Origin: Flavobacterium gilvum
Lineage (GTDB): Bacteria; Bacteroidota; Bacteroidia; Flavobacteriales; Flavobacteriaceae
NCBI RefSeq assembly: GCF_001761465.1
Contig: NZ_CP017479.1
Location: 3,906,001-3,970,000 of the forward strand
Direction of reading: 5' to 3'
Length of the DNA stretch: 64,000 nt
Both the position numbers and the translations under genes were made by a program. A model generated the notes under the pieces. The model worked only from the letters and a program-made list of their open reading frames with translations, had not been told where the DNA came from and did not search any database. Positions 17,399 to 27,408 of the stretch are shown here, piece after piece (position 1 is the first letter of the stretch; every line of letters begins with the position of its first letter).

Positions 17399-19825
17399 TT
17401 ACTTTGATTGCAGGGCAATTTTCGCGCTTTTTAATCCTTTTCCGGTAACAGATAATTCGATTGCTCCCGCCTCTGTGGTTGATTGCACCAAAACGACCAA
17501 TTTACCGCTGAATAATTTCATGGTAGGCAAATGGAATTGTTCCAATGAAGTTGCGTCACCATTACAGGCTGCACGATAAATTCCTTTTCCGTTTACGCTA
17601 AAGTTAAGCTGTTGCGTGGCCGTTGGACAAAGGTTTCCGTTTTTGTCCACAACCGAAACGGTGACGAAAGACAAATCCTCGCCATTGGCTTCCAGAGTTG
17701 TTCTGTCGGCTTCCAGTTTTATTTGGTACGGATTTTCAGCGGTATGAATTTCCTCCTCGGCAACCGCTTTTCCGTCTTTGTCTAGCGCCACCACTTTGAG
17801 GGTTCCCGGCTCGTATTTTATATCCATCCACATCAAACGATACCTCTTTTGTGGCGAGGTATTATTTTTTTTCTGAATTCCCATACTTTTTCCGTTAACG
17901 AAAAGCTCAGCGCTGTCATAACTGGTGTAAACAAACACTGGAGTCGTCTGACCTTCTCTTCCTTTCCAATTCCAATGTGGTAAAATATGGAGTGTTTTTT
18001 CATTGGTATTCCAACGACTTCTGTAGAGATAAAATCGATCTTTTGGTAAACCCGCCAAATCACTCAACCCAAAATACGAACTTCTGGAAGGCCATTTTTC
18101 GTCATAAGGTGTTGGTTCTCCCAAATAATCAAAGCCTGTCCAAACAAATTCGCCAATTACCCAAGGTTTGTCATCCTGCAAAATAAAATCATCTTCGGGC
18201 AGATTGGACCAACTGCAATATTCCAAATCATAGGAAGAACACTGATAATCATCATATTGTTTAGATACCGCTTTCTCGACCGGAAATTTATAAATACCAC
18301 GGGAACTCACCGTCGATGCGGTTTCGGAACCTAATATAAATCCTTGTGGAAATTTTTTGAAAGCTTCATCATACAAATGAACACGATAATTCAGCCCGGG
18401 AATATCCATCAATGCACCAAATCCTGATTCCATCGTGGCTTTCACCTGATCCATCCCTACAGTAACCGGTCTGGTTGGGTCCTCGCGATGAAAAATTTCC
18501 TGTAACCATTTGGCTCTTTTCACGCCTTCGGCACCCCATTGGTCTGGCACTTCATTACCAGAACTCCACATCACAATTGATGGATGATTTCTAGTTGCGT
18601 GAACCAAATTCACAATATCTTTTTCGGCATCTTTTTCAAAAAAACGGTTATAGCCATTTTTTACTTTTGGCTTTGCCCATTCATCAAAACTTTCGGCAAG
18701 AAACATAAATCCCATTTCGTCACACAATTCCAATTGCTCCAATGATGGCATATTGTGCGAACTACGAATGGCATTGCAGCCCAAATCTTTCAAAATCGTT
18801 AATTGTCTGCGTAAAGCCGCCTTGTTGATTGCCGTCCCGATAGGCCCCAAATCATGATGAAGACAAACACCCTTGAATTTTCGGATTTGACCATTTAAGC
18901 TAAAACCTTTATTGGGTTCAAATTTAATGGTACGAATTCCAAATCGGGTACTAGTTTCGTCTTTCAGGACATCGCCATCATACAATTGCGAAATTGCCGT
19001 ATAGAGATAAGGCGTTTCCGGACTCCACAAATGCGGATTTTTTACGGCAATATTTTGCTCAAATTCATTTCCAAAAAGAGCATTCGATTCATTTGTTGCC
19101 ACTTCGTTTCCGTTAGCGTCTTTAATTTTTGTAATGATGCGTAGGTTTTCGCCAGAAATTTTTGTCTTAACATTCACTTTTGCCAAATCATCAGAAACCA
19201 CCGGAGTTGTGATGAACGTTCCCCATTGGTCAATACTTTCTTTATTTTTGACAATCAATTTTACTTTTCGGTACAAACCGGCACCCGGATACCAGCGGGA
19301 AGACTCTCCCTTATTGGACAAATGAACTGCCAAATTGTTTTTTGCATTGGCAGAAACAAAATCGGTTATATCAAAATAAAAGTAATTGTAACCATAGTTC
19401 CATTCACCTACTTTTTTGCCGTTCACAAATACTTTTGGCTCGCTCATGGCACCTTCAAAAAGCAGAAGTACTTTCTTGTCTTTATTCAAATCAGGCACTG
19501 AAAACTGATTTCGATACCACGCTTCACCAATATAGGGCAAAGCTCCAGTTCGACCGGTTTTTTCGGTGGCCACTTTTTCTCCATTTTGGACAATAGCGGT
19601 CACTTGTTTGTCCACTTCTTTATCAAAAGGTCCATAAATAGCCCAATCATGAGGAACGGTTACCGATTGCCATTTTGAATCATTAAAACTATTTTCAAAA
19701 GCTTTTTCGTTTTGACCTTTGGCAAATTTCCATCCTGACTTTAGCTCAATAATTGTTGTTTTTTGGGCGAATGTCATTAGATTTAAAAATAAAAATGCCA
19801 AAAATAGGTTTGACTTACATTTCAT
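17399..19825 (-). CDS. GH2 glycosidase (beta-galactosidase-type)
   Basis: The 808-residue complete GH2 has a signal peptide (to about residue 20, LMTFAQ). The jelly-roll domain shows VPHDWAIYGPFD, EAWYRNQF and SEPKVFVNGKKVG. The TIM barrel carries SSGNEVPDQWG (acid/base Glu) and ILGSETAST (nucleophile Glu). C-terminal DUF4982-like and Ig-like domains follow (SAELFVNGKSMG, SVVDKNGNLCP). It has the same overall plan as the partial GH2 at the left edge but is clearly a different paralogue. It would remove a terminal beta-linked sugar, most likely galactose, in the periplasm. It lies 350 bp beyond rhaM, with repeats between, so it may have its own promoter or be read through from the GH43-rhaM transcript. 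Confidence 0.88.
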   Translation of the reverse strand: MKCKSNLFLAFLFLNLMTFAQKTTIIELKSGWKFAKGQNEKAFENSFNDSKWQSVTVPHDWAIYGPFDKEVDKQVTAIVQNGEKVATEKTGRTGALPYIGEAWYRNQFSVPDLNKDKKVLLLFEGAMSEPKVFVNGKKVGEWNYGYNYFYFDITDFVSANAKNNLAVHLSNKGESSRWYPGAGLYRKVKLIVKNKESIDQWGTFITTPVVSDDLAKVNVKTKISGENLRIITKIKDANGNEVATNESNALFGNEFEQNIAVKNPHLWSPETPYLYTAISQLYDGDVLKDETSTRFGIRTIKFEPNKGFSLNGQIRKFKGVCLHHDLGPIGTAINKAALRRQLTILKDLGCNAIRSSHNMPSLEQLELCDEMGFMFLAESFDEWAKPKVKNGYNRFFEKDAEKDIVNLVHATRNHPSIVMWSSGNEVPDQWGAEGVKRAKWLQEIFHREDPTRPVTVGMDQVKATMESGFGALMDIPGLNYRVHLYDEAFKKFPQGFILGSETASTVSSRGIYKFPVEKAVSKQYDDYQCSSYDLEYCSWSNLPEDDFILQDDKPWVIGEFVWTGFDYLGEPTPYDEKWPSRSSYFGLSDLAGLPKDRFYLYRSRWNTNEKTLHILPHWNWKGREGQTTPVFVYTSYDSAELFVNGKSMGIQKKNNTSPQKRYRLMWMDIKYEPGTLKVVALDKDGKAVAEEEIHTAENPYQIKLEADRTTLEANGEDLSFVTVSVVDKNGNLCPTATQQLNFSVNGKGIYRAACNGDATSLEQFHLPTMKLFSGKLVVLVQSTTEAGAIELSVTGKGLKSAKIALQSK

Positions 19826-19890
19826 TTGTCTTTTATTATTTTTTTTAGGAAAGTTATAATTTCATTTCAAAACTTGCTCTCAAAAATACC

Positions 19891-20118
19891 AATCCCAGAA
19901 TCCTTTTAGACTGCTCACGAAGTCTATACAGAATCTGGGATTATGCAACTACTTAAACACGAAAACTTTCAATAATTATTTTTTTTATGGTTATCCGCTA
20001 TGTTGCCCATAAGCCGAAGATAGACCACAGATTGAACGGATTAAACTGATTGTCACAGATTTTTTTGATGCTTCCATTTTTAAAATTTGTGCAAATTCGT
20101 GTAATTTGTGGCAAAAAA
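19891..20118. repeat. Hairpin (19891-19942) and CCACAGATT/GTGTAATTTGTGG repeats
   Basis: In the 350-bp gap 19826-20175, 19891-19942 folds as a nested hairpin (AATCCCAGA...TCTGGGATT with inner AGACT/AGTCT). At 20031-20118 are CCACAGATT...CACAGATT and AATTTGTGCAAATTCGTGTAATTTGTGG, the same word family as the inverted repeat at 36955-37018. No gene is supported. Confidence 0.65.
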
Positions 20119-20175
20119 AACCTTATTAGGTACGATTACGGACAAGCATATATTTTTTTATATATAAATTCATTA

Positions 20176-20502
20176 TTAATCAAGATGAAATACTTCAATC
20201 AATGAAGTTGACTCCGGAGAGTTATCAGGATTGGTTTCCATAATATCGGCCATATAAGCCCACCATTTTTTTACAATAGGATGACTGGGCAAAGAATCGA
20301 AATCAAAATCGGCACTTATCTTTTGAACTGCAAAAAGAATCAGGGTTTCTTCGTCAAGAAAAATACTGTAATCCTGTATTCCTGAATCCGAAAGCAAGGC
20401 TTGAAGTTCAGGCCAAATCTGGTCATGACGCTTTTTGTATTCCACTTCAAAACCCGGTTTTAATTTCATTTTGAAAGCATTTCTAACGGTGTTGTTTTTC
20501 AT
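20176..20502 (-). CDS. rhaM: L-rhamnose mutarotase
   Basis: The 108-residue protein has no signal peptide and is therefore cytoplasmic. It shows the RhaM pattern MKLKPGFEVEYKKRHDQIWPEL, GIQDYSIFLDEETLILFA and HPIVKKWWAYMADIM, with the His, Tyr and Trp-Trp residues typical of the dimeric family. It interconverts alpha and beta anomers of L-rhamnose. Its start overlaps the stop of the upstream GH43 gene by an ATGA, indicating translational coupling. Its presence is strong evidence that rhamnose is a released sugar, consistent with the GH106 gene at 32928. Confidence 0.92.
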   Translation of the reverse strand: MKNNTVRNAFKMKLKPGFEVEYKKRHDQIWPELQALLSDSGIQDYSIFLDEETLILFAVQKISADFDFDSLPSHPIVKKWWAYMADIMETNPDNSPESTSLIEVFHLD

Positions 20503-21533
20503 TTTTTGGTTGGTTTAAGGTTAATATAAACAAGTTTATCTCTATTGCAAACAATTTCTCCATTGACGTATTCCAGCTCCGCAACCTGAATGGAACTCCT
20601 TCTGGTTTCGTAGCTGTCAATTCCTTTATTTTCGGGCGTTCTTCCAGGATGCGTGAAATAGAACACATAAGCTTTGTTGCCATTTACCACCACATCAGGA
20701 TGTCCCCCGATTACTTTGTCATCAACTCCCGTTCCGGGTATTTGCAATATGTTTTTCTCCTGATGATTCCAATTGACAAAATCTTCGGAGGAATAAACTC
20801 CTAATCCTTTCCAGGCATCAATAACCATCCAGTTTTTGTCTTTCCATCTAAATACCTTTGGACCTTCACCTCGGTCTTTTATCACTTTTTTTCCGCTGTC
20901 TATCCACTTGTACAAATCTTTACTATCTGCATAATATATGGACTTTCCTTCTTTTTCGTTATTGTAATACATTCGCCAATTTCCGTCGGGCAATTGAAAA
21001 ACGGAAGCATCGATACTGCGGTCGGATGCGAGAGTCAGTTTGGATTCAAAATTCCAGTCAGTCAAATTTTTACTCGTTAAATGTATGATGTAACGCGGAT
21101 GATTCCAGTCTTCAAAAATACCAGGAACAATCGTAAGATACATATGGTATTTCCCCTTGTGCATAATCACGTCCGGAGCCCAGTAGGTAACATCTTTAGT
21201 AGAATAATTGATATTGCAGTTGGTTTTATATTTCCAATGTGCACCATCTACAGATTCGGCAATTCCTATCGGAGTCCCATGAACCCAACTCACTCCGTTA
21301 CCACCAATATTTGCCCTTCTGTTGGTATAAAACATGTACCATTTTTTTTCTTTTTTGTTCCAAATAATAGTGGGATCAGCAGCACCATCATAAATGGAGT
21401 CTCGGAACAACGGCTTATCAGCAATTTTACCTTCTTCTTTTTCCGAATTATTCTGAGCAAAAAGAGGCAGACAAAATAAAACCATCAAAACAAAAAAAAT
21501 CTTTTTTAAAGAACCCGTTGAAGTAACTTTCAT
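20499..21533 (-). CDS. GH43 family glycosidase
   Basis: The 344-residue exported protein has a signal peptide (MVLFCLPLFAQ) and a five-bladed beta-propeller. The three GH43 acidic positions are visible: Asp in GAADPTIIW, Asp in RSIDASVFQ and Glu in RGEGPKVFRW. YWAPDV is also typical. Families with this signature are arabinofuranosidases, xylosidases or galactosidases acting on pectin side chains; the subfamily cannot be told. It is first in a two-gene unit with rhaM, behind one of the best PUL operator-promoters (21553-21598). Confidence 0.87.
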   Translation of the reverse strand: MKVTSTGSLKKIFFVLMVLFCLPLFAQNNSEKEEGKIADKPLFRDSIYDGAADPTIIWNKKEKKWYMFYTNRRANIGGNGVSWVHGTPIGIAESVDGAHWKYKTNCNINYSTKDVTYWAPDVIMHKGKYHMYLTIVPGIFEDWNHPRYIIHLTSKNLTDWNFESKLTLASDRSIDASVFQLPDGNWRMYYNNEKEGKSIYYADSKDLYKWIDSGKKVIKDRGEGPKVFRWKDKNWMVIDAWKGLGVYSSEDFVNWNHQEKNILQIPGTGVDDKVIGGHPDVVVNGNKAYVFYFTHPGRTPENKGIDSYETRRSSIQVAELEYVNGEIVCNRDKLVYINLKPTKK

Positions 21534-21552
21534 AAAGGATTATTAGTTAATT

Positions 21553-21598
21553 CAAATATATTTATTTGTTATTTTAATAGTATCCTGTGCTATACTGT
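21553..21598 (-). promoter_or_regulatory. PUL operator-promoter B for GH43-rhaM
   Basis: Minus strand ACAGTATAGCACAGGATA (21598-21581), 20 bp, TATATTTG (21560-21553). Same spacing and orientation as the other PUL sites; the predicted leader is about 15-20 nt. Confidence 0.75.
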
Positions 21599-21702
21599 AA
21601 CTTTTTTTGCAAAAAAAGGATTCACAACAATTACAAAATACTTTTTCAAAATGGATTATTGCATTACTCTTTTAAAGATTCTATTACTTATATGGAAGCA
21701 AA

Positions 21703-21735
21703 AAAAACCGCCCCAAAAAATTGAGACGGTTTTTC
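21703..21735 (-). terminator. Intrinsic terminator after SusD1
   Basis: On the minus strand AAAAACCGTCTCA, loop, TGGGGCGGTTTTT, then further T residues, 23 bp after the susD stop. The stem includes G-T pairs. Confidence 0.8.
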
Positions 21736-21757
21736 CAATAAAAAATAACTATAATTA

Positions 21758-23863
21758 CTAATAACCAGGATTTTGCCAAGCTTTCTTTTGAGCATCAGAC
21801 AAGTTACTATTATCTTCATTCAATAAACCATCAATAAATGTTTGTGGAATAGGACGAAGTTCATGTTTACCTGCAGTAATAAATTTAGCTTCAGGATTAA
21901 ATAATTTCGTACGTTTAATCAAAGTACCTGTACGCGATAAAGTCTCCCAACGATCATATTCACCCAACAATTCGCGGGTACGCTCGTTAAGAATAAAGTT
22001 TAATGCACGATCCAAATCACTTGACGCACCTATTTGAGAAAGTATTGCCTCATCTTCAGCAGGCAAGTTTGCAGGGAATGATGTCAATTGCAAATTAGAT
22101 GCTGCCGTAGTAACTGGTTGCCCAGGATTAGACAAATAATAGGTGTTCATATTCAAATTTGCATTAACAAAATTTGTTGCTGCAGTTCCAGTATTTAAAG
22201 GGTTTACTTTAAATGCCTCAGAACCATCAATATAATATGATCTATTTTCACCTGCTTTCCATTGAGCACGGGCTCTTACCACATTGATATCAGCCATTGC
22301 ACTACCATATTGTCCTAAACGAGCGTAACATTCAGCACGTAAAAGATACGTCTCAGCCAAACGAGCCATGATTACATCACGATGAGCATCATTTCTTTCT
22401 CCAGTACGAGATCCGTCATCTGTTTTATTGATTCCAGCATAAAAGTTACAAATAGGAGTAGCCTTAAAGTTAGGAGCTACATATGTGCCATTTTGATACA
22501 AGACCAATGAAGCGGGTGCATACTGTCCCACTTTGGTAGTCAAAGATCCTGAAGTAGTCGTTTGTCTAGCACCTGAGGCACCTCCCCATGCAGGCAAACG
22601 GCCTGCAACATCTTTCCATGTAGGATTTTGAACACTTGCACCGAAAGTAAATCCGTTATAAGTATTGTCTGCTTTAGTATTCAAAATCATTACAACCGCA
22701 GGATCACCCAATGCAACATTATTTGGATTAGGAGTTCTTAAAGTAGTCACACCGTAAACAGTCTTAAATGTTTTCCACATACGTGCGTCATTTACGTGAT
22801 TGTAAACAGCATAACTATACTCTGTAGGACGACAACGTTGGAAGTCCATGGAACCAATCCAAACCCCACGAGCTACCCAACCTCCAGCAAAACTTGAAAA
22901 TTGAGGACTAAAATAATTATAGGTACGATTTCCGAAACGACCACTAGTTATAGCATCACCATTATGGCCTGCAGCCATTAATATTTCATTCAATTGTTCA
23001 TTTGGACAATCTATACCAGTCCATCTGGAATACAAATCATTATAATCCGGAGTTAATGCACCACGTGCACTGATTGCATAACTACAAGCATCCTTTGCCT
23101 CATTATAATCAGCTGTTCTATAAGCACTGTTCCAAGAATTATTTCGCTCGGATGAACGGAATAATAAGGCTTTTGCCAAGAAATGGGCTGCAGTTGCTTT
23201 TGTCCAAGTTATTCCTTTCCCATAAGTATATATTTCTCCTTCAAAAAGATTATACGCATTACGAAGATCAGATATTACCTGAGCCCAACACTGCTCTTCG
23301 GTTGCTCGAGTGAAATTACGAACAACACCTTGTGCCGGTACCGTTTGAAGAACAACACCGCCATACTGTGCGGTAAGACGATAATAATTATAGCCACGCA
23401 TAAAATATCCGTGTGCTAAAACACGATTACGAACTTTTACATCAGTAATCACGGTAGGTGCTTTTGCAATAATCGTATTGGCAGAGGCAATACCATAATA
23501 CATCTCATCCCAAAGAGCGTTAGGGTTAGTAGCATTTCCGTTGGCAGCTCCTGTTCCTGTAGTTGCCCCAACCGGTCCCAAACGATTGTCGTAGGTATTC
23601 CACATTTCATTGGTAAGGTCATTGGCATTGGTAAACTCATCTGTACCATATTGAGTAATCCCATAAGCCCACTCAAAACCAAAATGCCAACGAATATTAC
23701 CATAAAGAGACACTGACAAATCCTCAAGTCCCTCAGGAGTATCAAAATATGCTGTCGAATATCTACTGTTTTGTTCTTCGTTCAAAAAATCATCCGAACA
23801 GGAACCAAAGGATAGCCCTATCAACACCAGAAAGACAATGCTTATATTTTTAATATTGTTCAT
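21758..23863 (-). CDS. SusD/RagB-family surface glycan-binding lipoprotein (pair 1)
   Basis: The 701-residue SusD-like protein has a lipoprotein signal (LIGLSFGSCSDD, Cys22). Landmarks are FLNEEQNSRYSTAYF, the TPR-containing core (YFMRGYNYYRL) and a conserved C-terminal block LNFILNERTRELLGEYDRWETLSRTGTL with RPIPQ near the end. SusD proteins form the lid of the SusC TonB-dependent channel and bind oligosaccharides at the outer membrane. It is 34 bp downstream of its SusC partner and followed by a terminator. The length is above the usual 500-600 residues, suggesting inserted loops for a larger ligand. Confidence 0.93.
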   Translation of the reverse strand: MNNIKNISIVFLVLIGLSFGSCSDDFLNEEQNSRYSTAYFDTPEGLEDLSVSLYGNIRWHFGFEWAYGITQYGTDEFTNANDLTNEMWNTYDNRLGPVGATTGTGAANGNATNPNALWDEMYYGIASANTIIAKAPTVITDVKVRNRVLAHGYFMRGYNYYRLTAQYGGVVLQTVPAQGVVRNFTRATEEQCWAQVISDLRNAYNLFEGEIYTYGKGITWTKATAAHFLAKALLFRSSERNNSWNSAYRTADYNEAKDACSYAISARGALTPDYNDLYSRWTGIDCPNEQLNEILMAAGHNGDAITSGRFGNRTYNYFSPQFSSFAGGWVARGVWIGSMDFQRCRPTEYSYAVYNHVNDARMWKTFKTVYGVTTLRTPNPNNVALGDPAVVMILNTKADNTYNGFTFGASVQNPTWKDVAGRLPAWGGASGARQTTTSGSLTTKVGQYAPASLVLYQNGTYVAPNFKATPICNFYAGINKTDDGSRTGERNDAHRDVIMARLAETYLLRAECYARLGQYGSAMADINVVRARAQWKAGENRSYYIDGSEAFKVNPLNTGTAATNFVNANLNMNTYYLSNPGQPVTTAASNLQLTSFPANLPAEDEAILSQIGASSDLDRALNFILNERTRELLGEYDRWETLSRTGTLIKRTKLFNPEAKFITAGKHELRPIPQTFIDGLLNEDNSNLSDAQKKAWQNPGY

Positions 23864-23897
23864 ATTTCTTATTTTTTAATATTAATTCATTTATCTA

Positions 23898-26800
23898 TTA
23901 GAACCCAACTTCAAGCCCCATAACAAAACTTCTGTTGTAGTAGGTCGAGTTAGTATCAAAATCATACCAATTCACTGATTGATATAAACTGCCAGGGCTA
24001 ATAGCCTGTGCGTAAAGTTTGAAATTCGCTACACCTATTTTTGAAGTAAGATCTTTAGGGAAATTGTAGCCTAAAGAGATATTACGAATTTTTGCAAAGG
24101 CTGCGTCCGTAAACCCAAGTAAACCAGAAAATTGATCTCTTGAACCTGCTGCAGCTTGACCCAATATAGGTTTTTGAAACTCTGCATCTGTATTTAACGG
24201 TGTCCAATAATCGGTTTCACGCTGATTAGCATGAGCGGTCATTGCCTCACCTCCTAAAGATGCCATATACCCCATGCGCCCGAATATTTCAATTCCCAAT
24301 TCAAAACCTTTATACGCAAATGTATTGTTCCATCCCATAGTCCAATTAGGATTACTGTTACCAAGAACTACCTGGTCAGCGTTTGTCATTTTGTAATCAC
24401 CGTTTTGGTCTTTAGGACGCACATTACCAGGCACAAAGCTATAACCGTTTCCAGGAGCATTCCATTTAGCCATTTCAGCCTGATCTTCAGGAGTATCTTG
24501 CCACAATCCTAAGTTATCGTAACCGTATTGAACGGCAATTGACTTACCTATAAACCATCTGTTTTGAATATCATCGTTTTTACCAACAGCTAATTCTTCA
24601 ATTTGATCTTTTTGCCAAGCTCCAATCAAAGTAGTTTCCCAAGTAAATCCACTTTCAGTCTGTATCGGAATAAGATTAAGCGTAACTTCAACACCTTTGT
24701 TACTAGTTTTTCCAATATTGGAAAAAGTACTAGGATAACCTGTTACTGTAGAAATAAGAGGCTGTAATATCAAATCGTTTGTATACGACTTATAACCTTC
24801 AACAGTTCCACTAACTCTATTATCCAAGAAACTAAAATCAATTCCCAAGTTATATTGGGTAGTTTTTTCCCATCCCAATTCTGGATTAGGCATTGGAACC
24901 TGAGTACCTGTATAATAAGGTTCGTTGGTCGTATAGCCTTGTTCATTTGACCTTCCGTTAAAAGGAAGCCACACTGAAGAAATGTTACCTAATGTTTGGT
25001 AAGGATCTACAGATGAGTTACCTGTAACACCAACACCTAGACGAAGTTTTAAATTTTGAATCCAATCCACATTGACCATGAAATCTTCTTTATTGATTCT
25101 CCATCCAAAAGCTGCCGATGGGAAAAAGTCCCATTTATGACCTTCAGACAATTGCGAAGCTCCATCCCAACGACCAGATAGCGTCAATAAGTAACGACCA
25201 TCATATCCATAGTTCAAACGCGCCATATAAGAAGAAAGTTGGCGCTGAGTAAGATTAGAACTCATTGCAGCACTATTCGCTGGATTTGTTAAATCTACAG
25301 TTCCAAAGGCATTCCACAAGAAAGATGGCTTAGCTATATTATTGGCTTGCATCGATGATTCTTCGATATCCCATGATGAAGCAGACTGAAGCAATGTTAC
25401 ACCTACATTGTGTTTACTTGCAAAGGTGCGATCGTAAGTTAACATATTATCCAAAGTCCACGAAAAATCACGACGATTTCTAAGTCTGGCAAAATTGGTT
25501 CCTGCACTTCCATCAGCATTCACTTTAAGTGAAGAAGTTCCATCAATATACACACCCTCTCTCCAATGACGGAAGTCAGGTCCAAAATTAATTTTATAAC
25601 TCAATCCTTTTACAGGCTCCCAAATTTTTCCGATATCAAAAGTCCCAGAAAAATTTCCTAATAAGCGCATAATTTGATTTTGCTGTGTACTCTTATCCCA
25701 CTCGTCCATTATCGTATAAATTCCACTCTCACCTCCTGGATTAATTATAAGCTTACCATTAGCATCATAAGGAACAGCCATATTATAAATAGATTTTGCT
25801 GCACCATAAATTGCATTTGGAGCCGAACCGCTACGAGCACTCAAAGTTGACATTCCAAAATCCTGCTCACTCCATGTCGCATTCAAGGAAGCCGACAATT
25901 TGAACCATTCAGTAGCTACTACATTAGTACTTGCCTTAGCAGTATAACGTTTGTACCATTGTCCTTTTTGTGTTCCTTGATTATCCAAATAACCAAAAGA
26001 TCCATAGCCATTTACTTTTTCTGAACCTCCACTTGCACTTAAAACATGCTCAGTAGTAACTCCAGTTTGGGTTACAAATTTTGTCCAATCTGTATTAGTT
26101 ACTTTAGAAGGATCCCAAGCACCACTCTCCCAACCTTTCAATACATTATCTCTTGAAGTTTGCCCGTCTAATGGACTGTCAAAAAGCAGCCTATCGCTTG
26201 CTAAAGTTGCATCTTTCGGATTAATACCAGATGCCCAACGTCTGAAATCAATAAAATCTTCAGCACTCATGGAAGGCGATCTGTCCACAATTTCTTGTGT
26301 TGTAACTGTCCCAGCATAGTTCAAGCTAAAGCGACCTGCTTTACCTTGCTTAGTAGTAACGATGATAACCCCGTTAGCTCCACGAGATCCATAAATAGCC
26401 GTTGCAGAAGCATCTTTAAGAATATCGATCGAGGCAATATCACGAGGATTAAGCGTTTCGATAGAAGATTCCGACATTAAAGGTACACCATCCACTACAT
26501 AAAGAGGATCACTACTCGCTCTTATCGAACGTTGACCACGAATACGAACTGATCCCACAGTTCCCGGACGTTCGCTAGACACGATATCTACCCCTGCAGC
26601 CTTACCTTGTAAGCCCTCAAGCGCATTGTTTACCGGACGGCTCATCAATTTCTCCGCAGTAACACTTACTATCGCTCCTGTAACATCCGATTTCTTGGCG
26701 GTACCGTATCCAACGACTACAACCTCATTAAGCTGAGCCACTTCATCTACCATCACCACATCCAAAGCACTGCTTGATTTATCCACAGTCCTCTCAATCG

Positions 26801-27041
26801 TTTTCGAACCTGTAGAAGAAAAAACTAATACTTGACCCGGTGAAGCAGAAATTGAATACTTACCATCAAAATCAGTACTAGCACCCACCTTAGTTCCCTT
26901 AATAACAACGTTTACTCCGGGAATAGGTAATCCTGTTGCGTCTTTAATCGTCCCTTTAACCACTTTGCTTTGAGCATAAACTGAAACATGCAGTAAAGCA
27001 AAAAAGGCAATAGTCAGAAAAAGACTAAATTTACTTTTCAT
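23898..27041 (-). CDS. SusC/RagA TonB-dependent outer-membrane receptor (pair 1)
   Basis: The 1047-residue protein has a signal peptide (VSVYAQ), an N-terminal carboxypeptidase-regulatory-like domain (GTIKDATGLPIPGVNVVIKG), a TonB box region, and a plug with the SusC signature DILKDASATAIYGSRGANGV. A 22-strand beta-barrel ends in an aromatic C-terminus (MGLEVGF). It imports oligosaccharides into the periplasm using TonB energy. It is preceded by operator-promoter C and forms a two-gene unit with SusD1. Confidence 0.95.
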   Translation of the reverse strand: MKSKFSLFLTIAFFALLHVSVYAQSKVVKGTIKDATGLPIPGVNVVIKGTKVGASTDFDGKYSISASPGQVLVFSSTGSKTIERTVDKSSSALDVVMVDEVAQLNEVVVVGYGTAKKSDVTGAIVSVTAEKLMSRPVNNALEGLQGKAAGVDIVSSERPGTVGSVRIRGQRSIRASSDPLYVVDGVPLMSESSIETLNPRDIASIDILKDASATAIYGSRGANGVIIVTTKQGKAGRFSLNYAGTVTTQEIVDRSPSMSAEDFIDFRRWASGINPKDATLASDRLLFDSPLDGQTSRDNVLKGWESGAWDPSKVTNTDWTKFVTQTGVTTEHVLSASGGSEKVNGYGSFGYLDNQGTQKGQWYKRYTAKASTNVVATEWFKLSASLNATWSEQDFGMSTLSARSGSAPNAIYGAAKSIYNMAVPYDANGKLIINPGGESGIYTIMDEWDKSTQQNQIMRLLGNFSGTFDIGKIWEPVKGLSYKINFGPDFRHWREGVYIDGTSSLKVNADGSAGTNFARLRNRRDFSWTLDNMLTYDRTFASKHNVGVTLLQSASSWDIEESSMQANNIAKPSFLWNAFGTVDLTNPANSAAMSSNLTQRQLSSYMARLNYGYDGRYLLTLSGRWDGASQLSEGHKWDFFPSAAFGWRINKEDFMVNVDWIQNLKLRLGVGVTGNSSVDPYQTLGNISSVWLPFNGRSNEQGYTTNEPYYTGTQVPMPNPELGWEKTTQYNLGIDFSFLDNRVSGTVEGYKSYTNDLILQPLISTVTGYPSTFSNIGKTSNKGVEVTLNLIPIQTESGFTWETTLIGAWQKDQIEELAVGKNDDIQNRWFIGKSIAVQYGYDNLGLWQDTPEDQAEMAKWNAPGNGYSFVPGNVRPKDQNGDYKMTNADQVVLGNSNPNWTMGWNNTFAYKGFELGIEIFGRMGYMASLGGEAMTAHANQRETDYWTPLNTDAEFQKPILGQAAAGSRDQFSGLLGFTDAAFAKIRNISLGYNFPKDLTSKIGVANFKLYAQAISPGSLYQSVNWYDFDTNSTYYNRSFVMGLEVGF

Positions 27042-27077
27042 AATAGTTAAATTAAGTTAAAATTTTAGTTTGTTATT

Positions 27078-27123
27078 CAAATTTATTTAAAACCAAAAAG
27101 GAACTTATCCTGCAGTATCCTGC
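27078..27123 (-). promoter_or_regulatory. PUL operator-promoter C for SusC1-SusD1
   Basis: Minus strand GCAGGATACTGCAGGATA (27123-27106), 20 bp, TAAATTTG (27085-27078). Both half-sites are nearly perfect. The rest of the 367-bp gap up to 27408 is AT-rich and holds only the terminator of pair 2. Confidence 0.8.
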
Positions 27124-27358
27124 TTGATTCCAAGCGTTTTATCTAATTTGAACAAAGAAAAAACACTTCCTACCCAAACAAGTCGCTAAACGACAATCAA
27201 TTAACTATTATTTAACTTTTATTTATTTTTTTATTCAACAGAAAAAAATAGCATAAATTAATTAAAATAACAAGAAAAATAGCAAATTCATAAAAAAGAA
27301 ACACCAAAAAAAAGGTTTTGAAAATAAAAAGACAAAGTAGTCTATTATCAGCAAACAA

Positions 27359-27387
27359 AAAACCGCCTCAGGATTTGAGGCGGTTTT
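27359..27387 (-). terminator. Intrinsic terminator after SusD2
   Basis: Perfect 12-bp stem AAAACCGCCTCA / TGAGGCGGTTTT with a 5-nt loop, followed on the minus strand by T residues, 21 bp after the susD stop. Confidence 0.88.
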
Positions 27388-27408
27388 GAAAGAAACATAC
27401 TTTTTTTA

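Noticed and set aside
19964..20009. Eighth PUL operator (TTATCCGCTATGTTGCCC) upstream of GH2 17399-19825
   Set aside because: Only one half-site resembles the consensus, and no TAnnTTTG occurs at 20 bp on the gene side.
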